Assembly (NCBI GenBank): GCA_937125395.1
Contig: CAKZLI010000057.1
Span: 1-64,000 of the forward strand
Source: an uncultured Glaciecola sp.
Lineage (GTDB): Bacteria; Pseudomonadota; Gammaproteobacteria; Enterobacterales; Alteromonadaceae
Length of the DNA: 64,000 nt
Direction: 5' to 3'
Shown: one piece after another, positions 16,025 through 24,456 of the stretch
How positions within the stretch are numbered: position 1 is the stretch's first letter
Layout of the letters: each line of letters opens with the position of its first letter
Translations under genes and position numbers: made by a program
Notes under the pieces: generated by a model
What the model saw: only the letters and a program-made list of their open reading frames with translations
What the model was told of the DNA's origin: nothing
Databases searched by the model: none

Positions 16025-16822
16025 ATGAATAATATACTTGACCGTTTTCGTTTAGATAACAAAGTTGCGATTGTCACGGGCTCAGGCAGAGGTATTGGTG
16101 CAGCAACAGCGATTGCTTTTGCTGATGCCGGTGCGAATGTGGTGGTTACCGCCAGAACCCAAGAGCAGTTAGAAAATACCGCCGCTGAAATCCATAAACG
16201 CGGCCAAAAAGCCTTACTCGTCGTGTGCGATGTGATGGAAGCCGCGCAGCGTGAAGCGCTAGTGGAGCAAACCTTAGCTGAGTTTGGGCGTATTGATATT
16301 TTGGTTAATAATGTCGGCGGGTCTGGGGAGATTAAACCTACCTTGATGACCAGTGAAGAAGAGTTAGAAGCGTGCTTTAAATTTAATACGACAACCGCTT
16401 TTGCTATGTCGCGTTTGTGTGCACCACACATGGCTAAATCACCCGATACAGGTGCGATTATCAACATATCGTCAGTAGCAGGTCATCTTGCTCAACCTGG
16501 TTTTATTAGCTATGGTATTGGTAAAGCGGCAATGAATTTCATGACTCAAAATCTAGCTCAAGATTTTGCACCTAAAGTACGCGTCAATGCAATCAGTGTT
16601 GGTTCGACGCTTACTGATGCGCTCGCGGGAGTAATGAACGATGATCTAGAAAAAGCCATGTTGAAAAACACGCCAATGAACCGGCTAGGTCAACCTGAGG
16701 ATGTCGCCGCTTGTGCTTTGTTTTTAGCAGCGCCAGCCTCTAGTTATATTACCGGAGAAATTTATGGCGTTAACGGTGGATTAACCAAAACGCCAATGGA
16801 AATGCCACGTAGTACTTTTTAA
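16025..16822 (+). CDS. SDR-family hydroxysteroid dehydrogenase, 7alpha-HSDH-like
   Basis: Classical short-chain dehydrogenase, 265 residues: TGSGRGIG cofactor loop, NNVGG, catalytic Ser in NISSVAG and Tyr/Lys in SYGIGKAAM. The LRLDxK-type start, TDAL and MLKNTPMNRLGQPEDVAACALFL segments recall E. coli 7alpha-hydroxysteroid dehydrogenase, which would fit bile-acid substrates. Similarity is by memory, so stereo- and regiospecificity are inferred. It shares a transcript with the thiolase. Confidence 0.75.
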   Translation: MNNILDRFRLDNKVAIVTGSGRGIGAATAIAFADAGANVVVTARTQEQLENTAAEIHKRGQKALLVVCDVMEAAQREALVEQTLAEFGRIDILVNNVGGSGEIKPTLMTSEEELEACFKFNTTTAFAMSRLCAPHMAKSPDTGAIINISSVAGHLAQPGFISYGIGKAAMNFMTQNLAQDFAPKVRVNAISVGSTLTDALAGVMNDDLEKAMLKNTPMNRLGQPEDVAACALFLAAPASSYITGEIYGVNGGLTKTPMEMPRSTF

Positions 16823-16876
16823 CTAAACAGAATTCTCAGCATTAAGCTGTATAGCTGCCTGAATGCTTTACTGCCA

Positions 16877-16900
16877 CAGAGTACTCATTTGGGTACTCTG
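16877..16900. terminator. Stem-loop between convergent genes
   Basis: CAGAGTAC and GTACTCTG pair perfectly (8 bp) around an 8-nt loop, between the SDR (+) and the flavoprotein gene (-). No long T tract on either side. Confidence 0.5.
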
Positions 16901-16936
16901 TTGGGTACTCTGTTGGGTACTTTGTTAGGTACTCTG
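16889..16936. repeat. 12-bp tandem repeat TTGGGTACTCTG x4
   Basis: Four consecutive units (two perfect, two with one change). The last unit overlaps the final codons and stop of the flavoprotein gene on the minus strand. Confidence 0.85.
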
Positions 16937-18631
16937 TTCAGCAGCATGCTTTGCCGCTCTTCTTCCTGAAAACACACAATCTGCTAATGATAAACCACTC
17001 ATATAAAGATTTGAAGGAATACCTACCGCGGTTCTACCTGCTGCATATAGACCAAGTATAGCATTCTTGTTTGCATCAACCACCTGACCAGAGCGTTCAT
17101 CAACATCTAAGCCCCCCATCGTTAACACTGTACAAGGCAACAAATGTTGAGCTAAAGAAATATCAATCACATGATAAGGTGCTTGAAATTCCACTGCATC
17201 GTCTTTAGTTTTGTGAAACATATCGTGTATCTCACCCTTAGCAACACGCGCATATTGTGTTAATTCGGTTTCTATCGTTGCTAAATCAAACCCATAATGG
17301 TTACACATTGCTTCGACTGTTTTAAATTTCTTTTTCACGACAATATGATTTAATGCAGCTAAGAGTTGCTGAAATGGTAGGACTTTACCTGGCGCAATTT
17401 CCCGCCATGCTTGTTTAACTAACCGAGAATCCAAGATTAACCATGCTTTACCCTTATTACGCTCAACCATTGCTTCACCTATGGTTGCGCCATAACTTGA
17501 CTCATTGACAAATCGCGCGCCTTGTTGATTTACAATAATGCCTTGTGACCATGCTTGAGGCGGATTAATAAAGCGCCAAGCTGTGGCATTTTTCATTAAT
17601 TTAGTAGCCCCGCCAGCTGATTCCCCTAGACGGATACCACTTCCATCATCTGCATGGGTGCCTAGCGGTAAACCAGGTAAGTATTTGGGACAGTAATGCT
17701 TGACCATTTTTCGATTAAAAATGAAGCCACCTGCACTAAGCACGACTCCAGAACGAGCACGATAGAAGACCACGTCTCTTTCATTCTCTTCGATACGAAT
17801 GACTTTTTTACGGAAATATTGAGCCAGCTTCCGCATCGATTTGCCACCGGGCAGCATATTAGGAAAATATGTCGCAAGGCTGGTCGCCAATGCACTATAA
17901 CGTTTATGTCTTTTTTCAGCGTCACTACCAGCAATGAGCTGCAGAGCTTTGAGCCCGATCACCCGTCCAGTTATATCAAGAACGAGTTGCCGCGCTTCAG
18001 TTTGGGTATCAACCTGCACTCCGATTTTCCGAGCAGATTCACGCATAGGCCAAAATAATGCACCGCCTAGATTAACGGCTGAGTTACCATTTTTAATAAC
18101 CCCTCGATGGCCTCTTGCTGCAGGAGGATGAACACCTCGATGAGATGGCAATAAAGAATTATCCGAATGGTATAAAAAATATTTTACATTAGGATAGGAG
18201 GTTTTTTTCTTATATACAGGGCCAGAGAACTTGACACCATGACTCATTAACCAATCAATATTTTGTGCACTTTGTTCACAAAAACGCATTAAGGTTTCGT
18301 CTTTAACGACACCTTGAGTTTCTAAATTTAAATAATCAAACATCGCTTGTGGCGTATCTTGCTCACCCAGAGAATCTTGAACTGTTGTTCCTCCACCAGC
18401 ATATACTACTCCGCCACTTTTAACCGAGGCGCCTCCGCCTGCAAATCGATCTAAAACGATAACATCTAAGCCATTTTCACGCGCTTCCAATGCTGCAGAG
18501 GCACCAGCAGCTCCGTATCCCACTACAACGAGATCGGCTTCATGCTGCCATGTAATATCGGTTTCACTATCAACAATTAACGCTTGTTCAACGTTTGAAA
18601 ACCAGTGTGATGGTGTCTGTGATGTGGACAT
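16925..18631 (-). CDS. FAD-dependent 3-ketosteroid dehydrogenase-family protein
   Basis: A 568-residue flavoprotein of the fumarate reductase/KstD superfamily. ADLVVVGYGAAGASAALEA is the FAD-binding motif (about residues 31-49), with VKSGGVVYAGGGT, the central VVLSAGGF and the C-terminal MSGLSLADCVFSGRRAA. It differs clearly from the KstD at 22675, so a distinct steroid desaturation such as delta4-(5alpha or 5beta) dehydrogenation is plausible, but the exact bond is not readable. Last gene of the minus-strand operon starting at 27251; ends within a 12-bp tandem repeat. Confidence 0.8.
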   Translation of the reverse strand: MSTSQTPSHWFSNVEQALIVDSETDITWQHEADLVVVGYGAAGASAALEARENGLDVIVLDRFAGGGASVKSGGVVYAGGGTTVQDSLGEQDTPQAMFDYLNLETQGVVKDETLMRFCEQSAQNIDWLMSHGVKFSGPVYKKKTSYPNVKYFLYHSDNSLLPSHRGVHPPAARGHRGVIKNGNSAVNLGGALFWPMRESARKIGVQVDTQTEARQLVLDITGRVIGLKALQLIAGSDAEKRHKRYSALATSLATYFPNMLPGGKSMRKLAQYFRKKVIRIEENERDVVFYRARSGVVLSAGGFIFNRKMVKHYCPKYLPGLPLGTHADDGSGIRLGESAGGATKLMKNATAWRFINPPQAWSQGIIVNQQGARFVNESSYGATIGEAMVERNKGKAWLILDSRLVKQAWREIAPGKVLPFQQLLAALNHIVVKKKFKTVEAMCNHYGFDLATIETELTQYARVAKGEIHDMFHKTKDDAVEFQAPYHVIDISLAQHLLPCTVLTMGGLDVDERSGQVVDANKNAILGLYAAGRTAVGIPSNLYMSGLSLADCVFSGRRAAKHAAEQST

Positions 18632-18671
18632 GAATTTCCTTAATGTAACTGCAGAAAGCGTTAAAAAAATC

Positions 18672-19868
18672 TTAAACGTTCGGACGTGGCTCTTTGGGCA
18701 TACCTAAACCGCGCTCAGCGATAATGTTACGCTGTATCTCATTGGTACCACCATAAATGGTGTCAGAGCGCACAAATAAATACAGTGCTTGCATTCGGGT
18801 TAATTCATAAGGCGCAGCGGTAAGTATTTCAGCTTCAGGTCCAATGACATCCATCGCTAGTTCACCTAAATCACGATGCCAAGTCGCCCAAAACAATTTG
18901 TAGATCAGTGCTTCTTTTTGTAATGAACCATCATCACCATTACCTGATAACATCCGCAGGCTGTTGTAGCGCATTATTTTTAAACCAATGTGCGCATCCG
19001 CAATGCGTTGACGGATCGTCGGATCTTGGTGTGAGCCATTGGCTTTAGCCGCAACAATCACTTCGTCCAGTTCATTTTGAAATTGCATTTGTTGACCAAG
19101 TGTGGATACCCCGCGTTCAAATCCAAGTAAACCCATTGCTACCGCCCAACCTTCGCCTGGCTGACCGACTATATCTTGCGCATCACACTCGGCATTATCA
19201 AAAAACACTTCGTTAAACTCACTCGTACCGGTGAGTTGCTTGATCCCTCGAACTTCTATGCCCGGTTGATCCATGTTTAATAAAAAGAACCCTAATCCTT
19301 TGTGGCCTTTTGAGCCTGGATCAGTGCGGGCAATCACAAAAACATAATCGGATTCATGCGCTAAAGACGTCCATACTTTTTGTCCGGTAATCAGCCATTT
19401 ACCACTAGCCTCATCAAAGACTGCTTTGGTACGAACATTCGATAAATCTGAGCCTGCACCGGGTTCTGAGTACCCTTGACACCACAAATCCGTACCTGAA
19501 ATAATGCCGGGTAAGTAACGTTGCTTTTGTTCTTCACTACCAAATGCTATCAAGGTGGGTCCGGTTAAACCTTCACCGATGTGTCCTACTCGACCCGGTG
19601 CTCCAGCTCGGGCATATTCTTCATTAAATATCACCTGTTGCTCAATTGAACAGCCCCGTCCGCCATATTCTTCCGGCCAAGCAATACCTATCCAACCACC
19701 TTCAGCCAGTTTGGTTTCCCATTGTTTACGCTCTTCTGGAAACATATGTTCATCTCCAGGTCCGCCACGAAACTTCAGCTGCGCAAACTCCCCAACCAAA
19801 TTATCATTTAGCCATTGTGCTACTTCGGCACGAAATGCCTCGTCTTTTTCACTAAAGCTCAATTTCAT
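18672..19868 (-). CDS. Acyl-CoA dehydrogenase, FadE30-like
   Basis: A 398-residue member of the long type. GEFAQLKFRGGPGDEH, DLWCQGYSEPGAGSDLS, KVWTSLAHESDYVFVIART, TGTSEFNEVFFD and FERGVSTLGQQ closely follow what I recall of M. tuberculosis FadE30, which dehydrogenates HIP-CoA. It is paired with a second acyl-CoA dehydrogenase gene 36 bp upstream, as in the heteromeric alpha2beta2 enzymes of steroid catabolism. C-terminal YGGTNEIQRNIIAERGLG is intact. Confidence 0.85.
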   Translation of the reverse strand: MKLSFSEKDEAFRAEVAQWLNDNLVGEFAQLKFRGGPGDEHMFPEERKQWETKLAEGGWIGIAWPEEYGGRGCSIEQQVIFNEEYARAGAPGRVGHIGEGLTGPTLIAFGSEEQKQRYLPGIISGTDLWCQGYSEPGAGSDLSNVRTKAVFDEASGKWLITGQKVWTSLAHESDYVFVIARTDPGSKGHKGLGFFLLNMDQPGIEVRGIKQLTGTSEFNEVFFDNAECDAQDIVGQPGEGWAVAMGLLGFERGVSTLGQQMQFQNELDEVIVAAKANGSHQDPTIRQRIADAHIGLKIMRYNSLRMLSGNGDDGSLQKEALIYKLFWATWHRDLGELAMDVIGPEAEILTAAPYELTRMQALYLFVRSDTIYGGTNEIQRNIIAERGLGMPKEPRPNV

Positions 19869-19904
19869 AAATGTGTACTCACAATCGTTAAACGGTGTTT
19901 GCCG

Positions 19905-21062
19905 TTAATCTAACAAGATGCTGGCGATACGCTCTCGATGGTACGCCCCATTACCTAAGAAGACCTGTGATGACTTGGCTCGTTTAAAGTACAAATGCAC
20001 ATCGTATTCCCACGTAAACCCAACACCGCCATGCAGTTGGATAGCATCACCGGCATTTTTAAAATAACCATCAGAACAATACGATTTGGCGACACTGGCT
20101 GCTTCTTTAAGCTCTCCAGCCAATTCGTCGCCGTCAAACACAGCCTGCCCGACACACGCTGCATAATACACTGCTGAGCGGCCTACCTCAGTGCGTAACA
20201 TCATATCTGCTGCTTGGTGTTTGACTGCTTGAAAGCCAGCTATTGGACGCCCAAACTGCACACGTTCCTTACCGTATTCGACACTCAGATCTAACACCTG
20301 TTGTGCACCACCGACTTGTTCTGCCGCAGTCGCAATCGTTGCTAAATTGATAATTTTGTCTAGCAATGGCCAAGCATTGGCATACTCGCCCATTAATGCT
20401 TGCTCACTCACGACAACATTTTCCAACACAATTTGTGCTTGCTTTTTGGTTTGATCCATTGTGGGTAGATACTCGCAAGACACTCCTTGAGTGTTCGCAT
20501 CTAACACAAATAAGCTAATCCCATTTTGGCCACTGGTATCTGTATTGCGCGCCGCAACAATGATCACATCAGCAGTGTGTCCATTGGGCACATAACGATA
20601 GGTTCCATTCAGAACGTATTCATTGTCCTTGACTGATACAGTGGCATCAACGGCATTAGCATCCCAGCTACCTGAACTTCCGGTATAAGCGAGGGTCGCA
20701 GTAATGCTACCTTCACAAATTTGGGGTAAATAGCGCTGTTTTTGTGCTTCACTACCGGCAATCAGTAAGGCATTTGCACCTAAGCACACCGTCGAAAAGA
20801 ATGGCGAGCAAAACAAATACTGTCCCATTTGCTCGAGCATGATCACCAATTCAACGTAACCCAATCCAAAGCCACCGTATTCTTCTGGGATATGTGTCGC
20901 TTGCCAACCCATTTCCGTGCATAAACGTTGCCATGTATTATCGTTAAAGCCACGCTCAGACTCCATCGCATTACGGATGGCTGATGATGTAGAGACCTCT
21001 TTCAAAAATGACTCAGCAGTATCTCTGATCATTAATTGTTCTTCGGTAAATGAAAATTCCAA
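19905..21062 (-). CDS. Acyl-CoA dehydrogenase, partner subunit
   Basis: A 385-residue member: MEFSFTEEQLMIRDTAESFL opening, IPEEYGGFGLGYVEL, AAEQVGGAQQVLDLSVEYGKERVQFGRPIAGFQAVKHQAADM and GGVGFTWEYDVHLYFKRAK. The last segment is typical of the partner chains of heteromeric steroid acyl-CoA dehydrogenases, whose FAD and active-site residues are split between two subunits. Likely complex with the 18672 product acting on HIP-CoA. Confidence 0.85.
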   Translation of the reverse strand: MEFSFTEEQLMIRDTAESFLKEVSTSSAIRNAMESERGFNDNTWQRLCTEMGWQATHIPEEYGGFGLGYVELVIMLEQMGQYLFCSPFFSTVCLGANALLIAGSEAQKQRYLPQICEGSITATLAYTGSSGSWDANAVDATVSVKDNEYVLNGTYRYVPNGHTADVIIVAARNTDTSGQNGISLFVLDANTQGVSCEYLPTMDQTKKQAQIVLENVVVSEQALMGEYANAWPLLDKIINLATIATAAEQVGGAQQVLDLSVEYGKERVQFGRPIAGFQAVKHQAADMMLRTEVGRSAVYYAACVGQAVFDGDELAGELKEAASVAKSYCSDGYFKNAGDAIQLHGGVGFTWEYDVHLYFKRAKSSQVFLGNGAYHRERIASILLD

Positions 21063-21109
21063 TTCAATCCCCTTACTTCACACAATCGTTATCAAGTTAG
21101 CTAGATACA

Positions 21110-22678
21110 TTAAATAAGTTTAAATAATTCTGCTTTGACTATTTTGTTTGATGCATTGAGTGGCATCGCTGGGATAATTTCAACGCGTCTTGGCACACGA
21201 TAATTCGCCATGCGTTCTTTGCACCATCCGATTAAATCTGCTTGATTAGTTGTATGGTCCGGCTTTAGAGTGATAAAAGCGCACCCTACTTCACCCATCC
21301 GCTCATCGCTAATACCCACTACTGCAGATTGTGCAATTGCCGGATGCTGAGCGAGTACGGCTTCAATTTCGGCAGGATAACAATTGAATCCGCCGGAAAT
21401 ATACATATCTTTGAGTCTGTCAGTAATACTTAAATAGCCGTTTTCATCAACATGCCCCACATCACCGGTATGTAACCAACCTTGGGCATCAATAGCTTGA
21501 GCTGTCGCTTCTGGTTGCTCAAAATAACCTTTCATAACATGAAATCCGTGTATACAAATTTCTCCAGTCGCACCGGCCGGTAAATGCTCACCATCTGCTG
21601 ACATAATCGCAACTTGCGTTCCCGCAATCGCACGCCCACTAGTATTGGCAATGGTCTCATTGTCAGTGCTGGTATCACAAATAGTAGCAAGGCCACCGCA
21701 TTCGGTTAATCCGTAGGCCGTTGTTACCACATCAAACCCTAATTGAGACCGCATACGTTCAATCAACACCGGAGGAATTGTAGCAGCACCAGTGACAGCC
21801 ACCCGTAAACTACTCAAATCTGCAGTCGCCAAACTTGGATGTGCCAACAAAGATAAGTACAAGGTTGGAGGACCCGGTAACACCGTTATTTTATCGTTGC
21901 TGATGCGCGAAAATACCTCATCAGCATCAAAAACAGATTGAGGTAAGATTGTCGCACCGGCTAATAAACAGCTAACCCAGCCCGCTTTGTAACCAAAAGA
22001 GTGAAAGAAAGGATTAATCACTAAATATCGATCACCAGGGACAATACCCAATGTCTCAATAAACACACTAAAAGCTCTTATCATACTCCCGTGACGACTC
22101 ATGACCCCTTTGGGTTTGCCCGTCGTGCCTGAAGTAAACATCAAGTCTGACAAATCGTCCCCAGTAATACTCATCGCCAAATCAAGCGTGCTATCTAAAC
22201 TAACGTTATTGCCTTTCGATAAAAACGAAGTCCAATCGCAGCAAGATCCAAGTGGCTCGCCAGCTCGTGGTGTTAATGTCACAATCGCAAGCTGCGACGA
22301 TTCAAATAACGCTGATAGCTGTGCCGGAAAATCGTTATTAAGAAAATCCCCTTCACTAAAGACCAGTTTGGCACCGCTTCGCTGGATAATATCTGCAGCC
22401 TCTACTGCTTTCATGCGTGTATTAATTGGCACTAACACCGCTCCAGCCATTTGTAAGCCAATCGCAGCTAATATCCAACTCGCTGAATTACAGCCCCATA
22501 TTGCTACTCTGTCACCAGGTTGAATACCCTCAGCTATTAACGCTCGACACACATCGATACTTCGTTGTGGTAAGTCGCGATAACTAATGTTGATGTCACC
22601 ATCTTCAATTGCACACAGGTCGCCGTATTTTTTGGCTGCCGCAAATACTAATCGAGGTACACTATCGATGACTGTCAT
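21110..22678 (-). CDS. fadD3: HIP-CoA ligase, FadD3-like
   Basis: ATP/AMP-dependent ligase that would activate HIP, the C/D-ring propanoate released by HsaD, to HIP-CoA. 522 residues with LMFTSGTTGKPKGVMSRHG (P-loop), NPFFHSFGYKAGW, TVLPGPPTLYLSLLAHP, LRVAVTGAATIPPVLIERM, YGLTECGG, GWLHTGDVG and DRLKDMYISGGFNCYPAEIE. The FFHxFGYKAG and GPPTxYxSLL stretches are FadD3 hallmarks. Its ATG overlaps the kstD stop (ATGA), and it lies directly upstream of the FadE30-like pair, the next enzymes in the pathway. Confidence 0.92.
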   Translation of the reverse strand: MTVIDSVPRLVFAAAKKYGDLCAIEDGDINISYRDLPQRSIDVCRALIAEGIQPGDRVAIWGCNSASWILAAIGLQMAGAVLVPINTRMKAVEAADIIQRSGAKLVFSEGDFLNNDFPAQLSALFESSQLAIVTLTPRAGEPLGSCCDWTSFLSKGNNVSLDSTLDLAMSITGDDLSDLMFTSGTTGKPKGVMSRHGSMIRAFSVFIETLGIVPGDRYLVINPFFHSFGYKAGWVSCLLAGATILPQSVFDADEVFSRISNDKITVLPGPPTLYLSLLAHPSLATADLSSLRVAVTGAATIPPVLIERMRSQLGFDVVTTAYGLTECGGLATICDTSTDNETIANTSGRAIAGTQVAIMSADGEHLPAGATGEICIHGFHVMKGYFEQPEATAQAIDAQGWLHTGDVGHVDENGYLSITDRLKDMYISGGFNCYPAEIEAVLAQHPAIAQSAVVGISDERMGEVGCAFITLKPDHTTNQADLIGWCKERMANYRVPRRVEIIPAMPLNASNKIVKAELFKLI

Positions 22679-24408
22679 TCTACATTCTCGACTGGTTGTG
22701 GCGTAGATGCGCGTTCTTTTGTAATATGATTGGCAGCAATATAACCAAATGTCATTGCTGGGCCAATCGTAGAGCCCGCACCTGGATAGCTTGTTCCCAT
22801 CACTGACGATGACGCATTTCCAATCGCATATAACCCTGCTATCGGCTCACCAGAAGGTCGCACCACTTGACCATGATCATTTGTTAATAACCCACCTTTT
22901 GTTCCTATATCGCCTGGATTTATCATCATGGCATAATATGGCCCTTTGGTTATCGGTGCTAAACAAGGATTAGGTTTGACTTTAGGATCACCATAATAGC
23001 GGTCAAAGACATTATCACCGCGTGCAAAGTCTTCATCAATCCCAGTCTTGGCATAGCCATTCATCTTTGCAACGGTTTCAGCAAGGCCCGCAGCATCAAT
23101 ATTGATTTTTTGAGCTAACGCGTCAAGTGAATCTGCTTTAAAATACACGGTATCTAACCACGATTTAGACGCTCGGCTATCTGGCATGATTTTGCCCGGC
23201 ATCAACGGTCCCATCGCATATTCATATCTAAAGTGCGCATCAAACACGACCCATGCAGGCACAGAATTACCCATTTTTTGATGATTTTTGTACATCGCAT
23301 CACCAAACTCTAAATACGGAGCTGCCTCATTAAAAAATCGTTTACCAGATCCATCAACGACAATCGCACCAGGGAAAGATCGCTCAGCAAATAACCCTCT
23401 TGAGCTAGGCTCTTTAGGTACTTTAATGGTTGGCGTCCACCAACACCAATCTAATAAATCTGTCGCAGCACCAAGCTTTTGCCCAGCCTCTAACGCCGCA
23501 CCCGTGTTACCGCCTTTAGGAGTTGCACTCCAAGCTTGTTGTGATGGTGCGGGTAGATATTTTTCTCGTAATGTTTGGTTTTGCTCAAAACCGCCACTGC
23601 CCATAATTACACCATGACGTGCACTCAGCGTGATCTCTTTGCCGTCTTGCAAAACAGTAATACCAGTCACTTTATCATCCGTGGTCACAAAATCGGTAAA
23701 CTCGGTATTGCGCCATAACGGTACATTACGATCAATTAACGACTGACGAAGTGACGCCACCAAACTGGCACCTAATCCCGCTCTACGATCTCTGCGACCT
23801 TTTTTACGTTGTTTAAAATCAAACTTATAACGCAGCATCAAGCCCAATATCATAAACATCCAGCCACGCTCTTTGGAAACAGCTTGATGAGCTTGGCGAG
23901 CAGTCCAGGCCATTTTACCCATGAGAAGTGTATTACCCGATGCGGGTTGTTGGTGTTCTATTTCATCGCCAAGACAAGTCGTATCAAAAAGCTCAGGATC
24001 CATCGTACGCCCGCCGGCAAGTGATCCTTCTAAATGCGGATAATAATCAGGATACTTATCCGCAACTGCAAGCTTCACACGAGTATTGGCATGTAATTCA
24101 CGTAACATTTTTGGTGCATTATCTAGGTACGCACAAATTCTCGATTTGGCTACACTACCGTTACTTGCCGCTTCAATATACGCCAGAGCCGATTCGTAAC
24201 TATCTTTACCACCTAACGCTTTGAATTCATCATTATTAGGGATCCAAATACCGCCACCAGAAATAGCGGATGTCCCACCGTATTTATCACTTTTTTCAAC
24301 AATTAAGACTGAATGACCATTGTCGGCTGCAATGATAGCCGCTGTCATTGCTCCGGCGCCTGAGCCAACGATAATGACATCGTATTGATTTTCATTGTTG
24401 GTGTTCAT
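22675..24408 (-). CDS. kstD: 3-ketosteroid delta1-dehydrogenase (KstD)
   Basis: FAD enzyme introducing the C1-C2 double bond of 3-ketosteroids, a prerequisite with KshA for opening ring B. The track start 24447 lacks a Shine-Dalgarno; ATG 24408 has AGGAGA six bases upstream, giving MNTNNENQYDV and 577 residues. VIIVGSGAGAMTAAIIA binds FAD; KYGGTSAISGGGIWIP and YPGAGSTIGPAMTFGYIAA are typical KstD segments. Overlaps fadD3 by 4 nt. Confidence 0.92.
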   Translation of the reverse strand: MNTNNENQYDVIIVGSGAGAMTAAIIAADNGHSVLIVEKSDKYGGTSAISGGGIWIPNNDEFKALGGKDSYESALAYIEAASNGSVAKSRICAYLDNAPKMLRELHANTRVKLAVADKYPDYYPHLEGSLAGGRTMDPELFDTTCLGDEIEHQQPASGNTLLMGKMAWTARQAHQAVSKERGWMFMILGLMLRYKFDFKQRKKGRRDRRAGLGASLVASLRQSLIDRNVPLWRNTEFTDFVTTDDKVTGITVLQDGKEITLSARHGVIMGSGGFEQNQTLREKYLPAPSQQAWSATPKGGNTGAALEAGQKLGAATDLLDWCWWTPTIKVPKEPSSRGLFAERSFPGAIVVDGSGKRFFNEAAPYLEFGDAMYKNHQKMGNSVPAWVVFDAHFRYEYAMGPLMPGKIMPDSRASKSWLDTVYFKADSLDALAQKINIDAAGLAETVAKMNGYAKTGIDEDFARGDNVFDRYYGDPKVKPNPCLAPITKGPYYAMMINPGDIGTKGGLLTNDHGQVVRPSGEPIAGLYAIGNASSSVMGTSYPGAGSTIGPAMTFGYIAANHITKERASTPQPVENVE

Positions 24409-24456
24409 CTTATTTCTCCTGATTTGATGTGGTAACACATATGCCAATGATTAAAT

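Noticed and set aside
15907-16467. 186-aa minus-strand ORF across the thiolase/SDR junction
   Set aside because: Antisense shadow of two clear enzymes; low-complexity and no start signal.
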